Of a DNA stretch of 6,954 nucleotides, positions 6,778 through 6,954 are shown piece by piece. The notes under the pieces are model-generated. The model was not told the DNA's origin. It ran no database searches and saw only the letters and a list, made by a program, of their open reading frames with translations. A program made the position numbers and the translations under genes. This DNA comes from Pseudomonadota bacterium (lineage in GTDB: Bacteria; Pseudomonadota; Alphaproteobacteria; Sphingomonadales; Sphingomonadaceae). Location of the stretch: positions 1 through 6,954 of the forward strand of contig JAEWJQ010000223.1 of the NCBI GenBank assembly GCA_023386515.1. The letters are read 5' to 3'. Numbering within the stretch: the stretch's first letter is position 1; the number at the start of each line of letters is the position of its first letter.

Positions 6778-6789
6778 TCGAAATTTCGA
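6778..6789. promoter_or_regulatory. 12-bp palindrome upstream of the sRNA promoter
   Basis: TCGAAATTTCGA is a perfect palindrome, preceded by AAAAAA (6769-6774), ending 9 bases before the -35 of the EcfG-like promoter at 6799. It is AT-rich in a GC-rich setting. It may be an upstream (UP-like) element or a regulator site; no specific binder is recognised. Confidence 0.35.
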
Positions 6790-6798
6790 CGGATCGGC

Positions 6799-6823
6799 GG
6801 AACTCGGCTGCTGGAGGGGTGTT
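6799..6823 (+). promoter_or_regulatory. Sigma-EcfG-like promoter of the sRNA candidate
   Basis: GGAAC (6799-6803), 16 bases, TGTT (6820-6823) matches GGAAC-N16-CGTT with one mismatch in the -10 and a perfect -35. It lies 60 bases after the phyP stop and points into a region without a plausible protein-coding gene but with two strong hairpins. Expected transcription start is about 6829-6832. Confidence 0.6.
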
Positions 6824-6829
6824 ATGCCC

Positions 6830-6928
6830 TTCGGATCGCGACCTTATGCCCCCCCGCTCTCGCGGTCCACGACATAGGCCCGGAAGCAGCAACCCTCCCC
6901 CCCCCGGTGCTGCTTCCGGGCCTTTAAC
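6830..6928 (+). ncRNA. Candidate GSR-controlled small RNA with two C-rich loops (GsrN-like)
   Basis: The predicted transcript of about 95-100 nt runs from just below the EcfG-like promoter to the terminator hairpin. Hairpin 1 pairs GGATCGCGA (6833-6841) with TCGCGGTCC (6860-6868), 9 pairs including one G-U, closing an 18-base loop that contains C7 (6849-6855). Hairpin 2 is the 14-bp stem at 6877-6922 with a loop containing CCCTC followed by more C (9 consecutive C at 6897-6905). Exposed C-rich loops match G-rich Shine-Dalgarno regions and are typical of alphaproteobacterial sRNAs. GsrN of Caulobacter is a sigma-T-dependent stress sRNA that binds the katG leader with a C-rich loop. Loop 1 here is complementary to the phyP ribosome binding site. 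I infer an sRNA in the GSR regulon; both ends are estimates, and homology to GsrN is by architecture, not sequence alignment. Confidence 0.6.
6877..6925 (+). terminator. Strong stem-loop terminator
   Basis: GGCCCGGAAGCAGC (6877-6890) and GCTGCTTCCGGGCC (6909-6922) are perfect 14-base complements around an 18-base C-rich loop, followed on the plus strand by TTTAACGTTT. The T-tract is short, but the stem is very stable. No T-tract lies on the other side, so it works best for plus-strand transcripts: the sRNA candidate and any phyP read-through. Confidence 0.7.
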
Positions 6929-6954
6929 GTTTCGGGCAGGGTTCGCTGCCATCC

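Noticed and set aside
6935..6950. Small hairpin GGCAG/CTGCC at the window edge
   Set aside because: Only a 5-bp stem, and the sequence that would give it context is cut off.
6656..6952. Minus-strand 98-codon ORF covering the end of phyP and the downstream gap
   Set aside because: Its low-complexity Gly/Pro/Arg product runs through the terminator hairpin and antisense into phyP; the hairpins and promoter are explained better by an sRNA.

Overview
This GC-rich window encodes the core of the alphaproteobacterial general stress response (GSR): the response regulator PhyR, the anti-sigma factor NepR, the ECF sigma factor EcfG and a PhyP-type HisKA_2 sensor protein. PhyR/NepR/EcfG systems are confined to Alphaproteobacteria. 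A PhyP-like protein encoded beside phyR is characteristic of sphingomonads (it was described in Sphingomonas sp. Fr1), so the source is most likely a member of the Sphingomonadales. Identification rests on motifs read by eye; no database search was run.

Layout. Positions 1-2550 (minus strand) hold most of glnE, the bifunctional glutamine synthetase adenylyltransferase/deadenylase, cut off at its C-terminus by the window edge. Diverging from it at 2625-2795 (plus) is a 56-residue ORF whose C-terminal half resembles the NepR core. On the minus strand, in transcription order, lie phyR (4691-3885), an unannotated 45-residue single-pass membrane protein (3834-3697) and ecfG (3587-2937). Inverted repeats lie in the ecfG leader and a hairpin follows its stop codon. 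Divergent from phyR on the plus strand are nepR (TTG start at 4956) and phyP (5147-6739). Between the two arms, at 4818-4845, a near-palindromic element reads as a sigma-EcfG promoter in both directions.

Downstream of phyP, the 215 bp from 6740 to 6954 appear to hold a small-RNA gene. They contain a 12-bp palindrome, a sigma-EcfG-like promoter (GGAAC-N16-TGTT), a 9-bp hairpin with a C7 loop, and a 14-bp terminator-like hairpin with a C9 loop. This architecture recalls GsrN, the sigma-T-dependent stress sRNA of Caulobacter. The first loop is complementary to the ribosome binding site and start codon of phyP through 13 Watson-Crick pairs interrupted by a single bulged A.

How the parts should work together: on stress, PhyR is phosphorylated at D194, its sigma-like N-terminal domain captures NepR, and EcfG is freed to transcribe GSR promoters, including those of nepR-phyP and probably phyR. 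PhyP is expected to keep PhyR dephosphorylated when there is no stress; its ATP-binding half is visibly degenerate here, which fits a phosphatase role. The candidate sRNA would add a post-transcriptional arm made under EcfG control, possibly acting on phyP itself.
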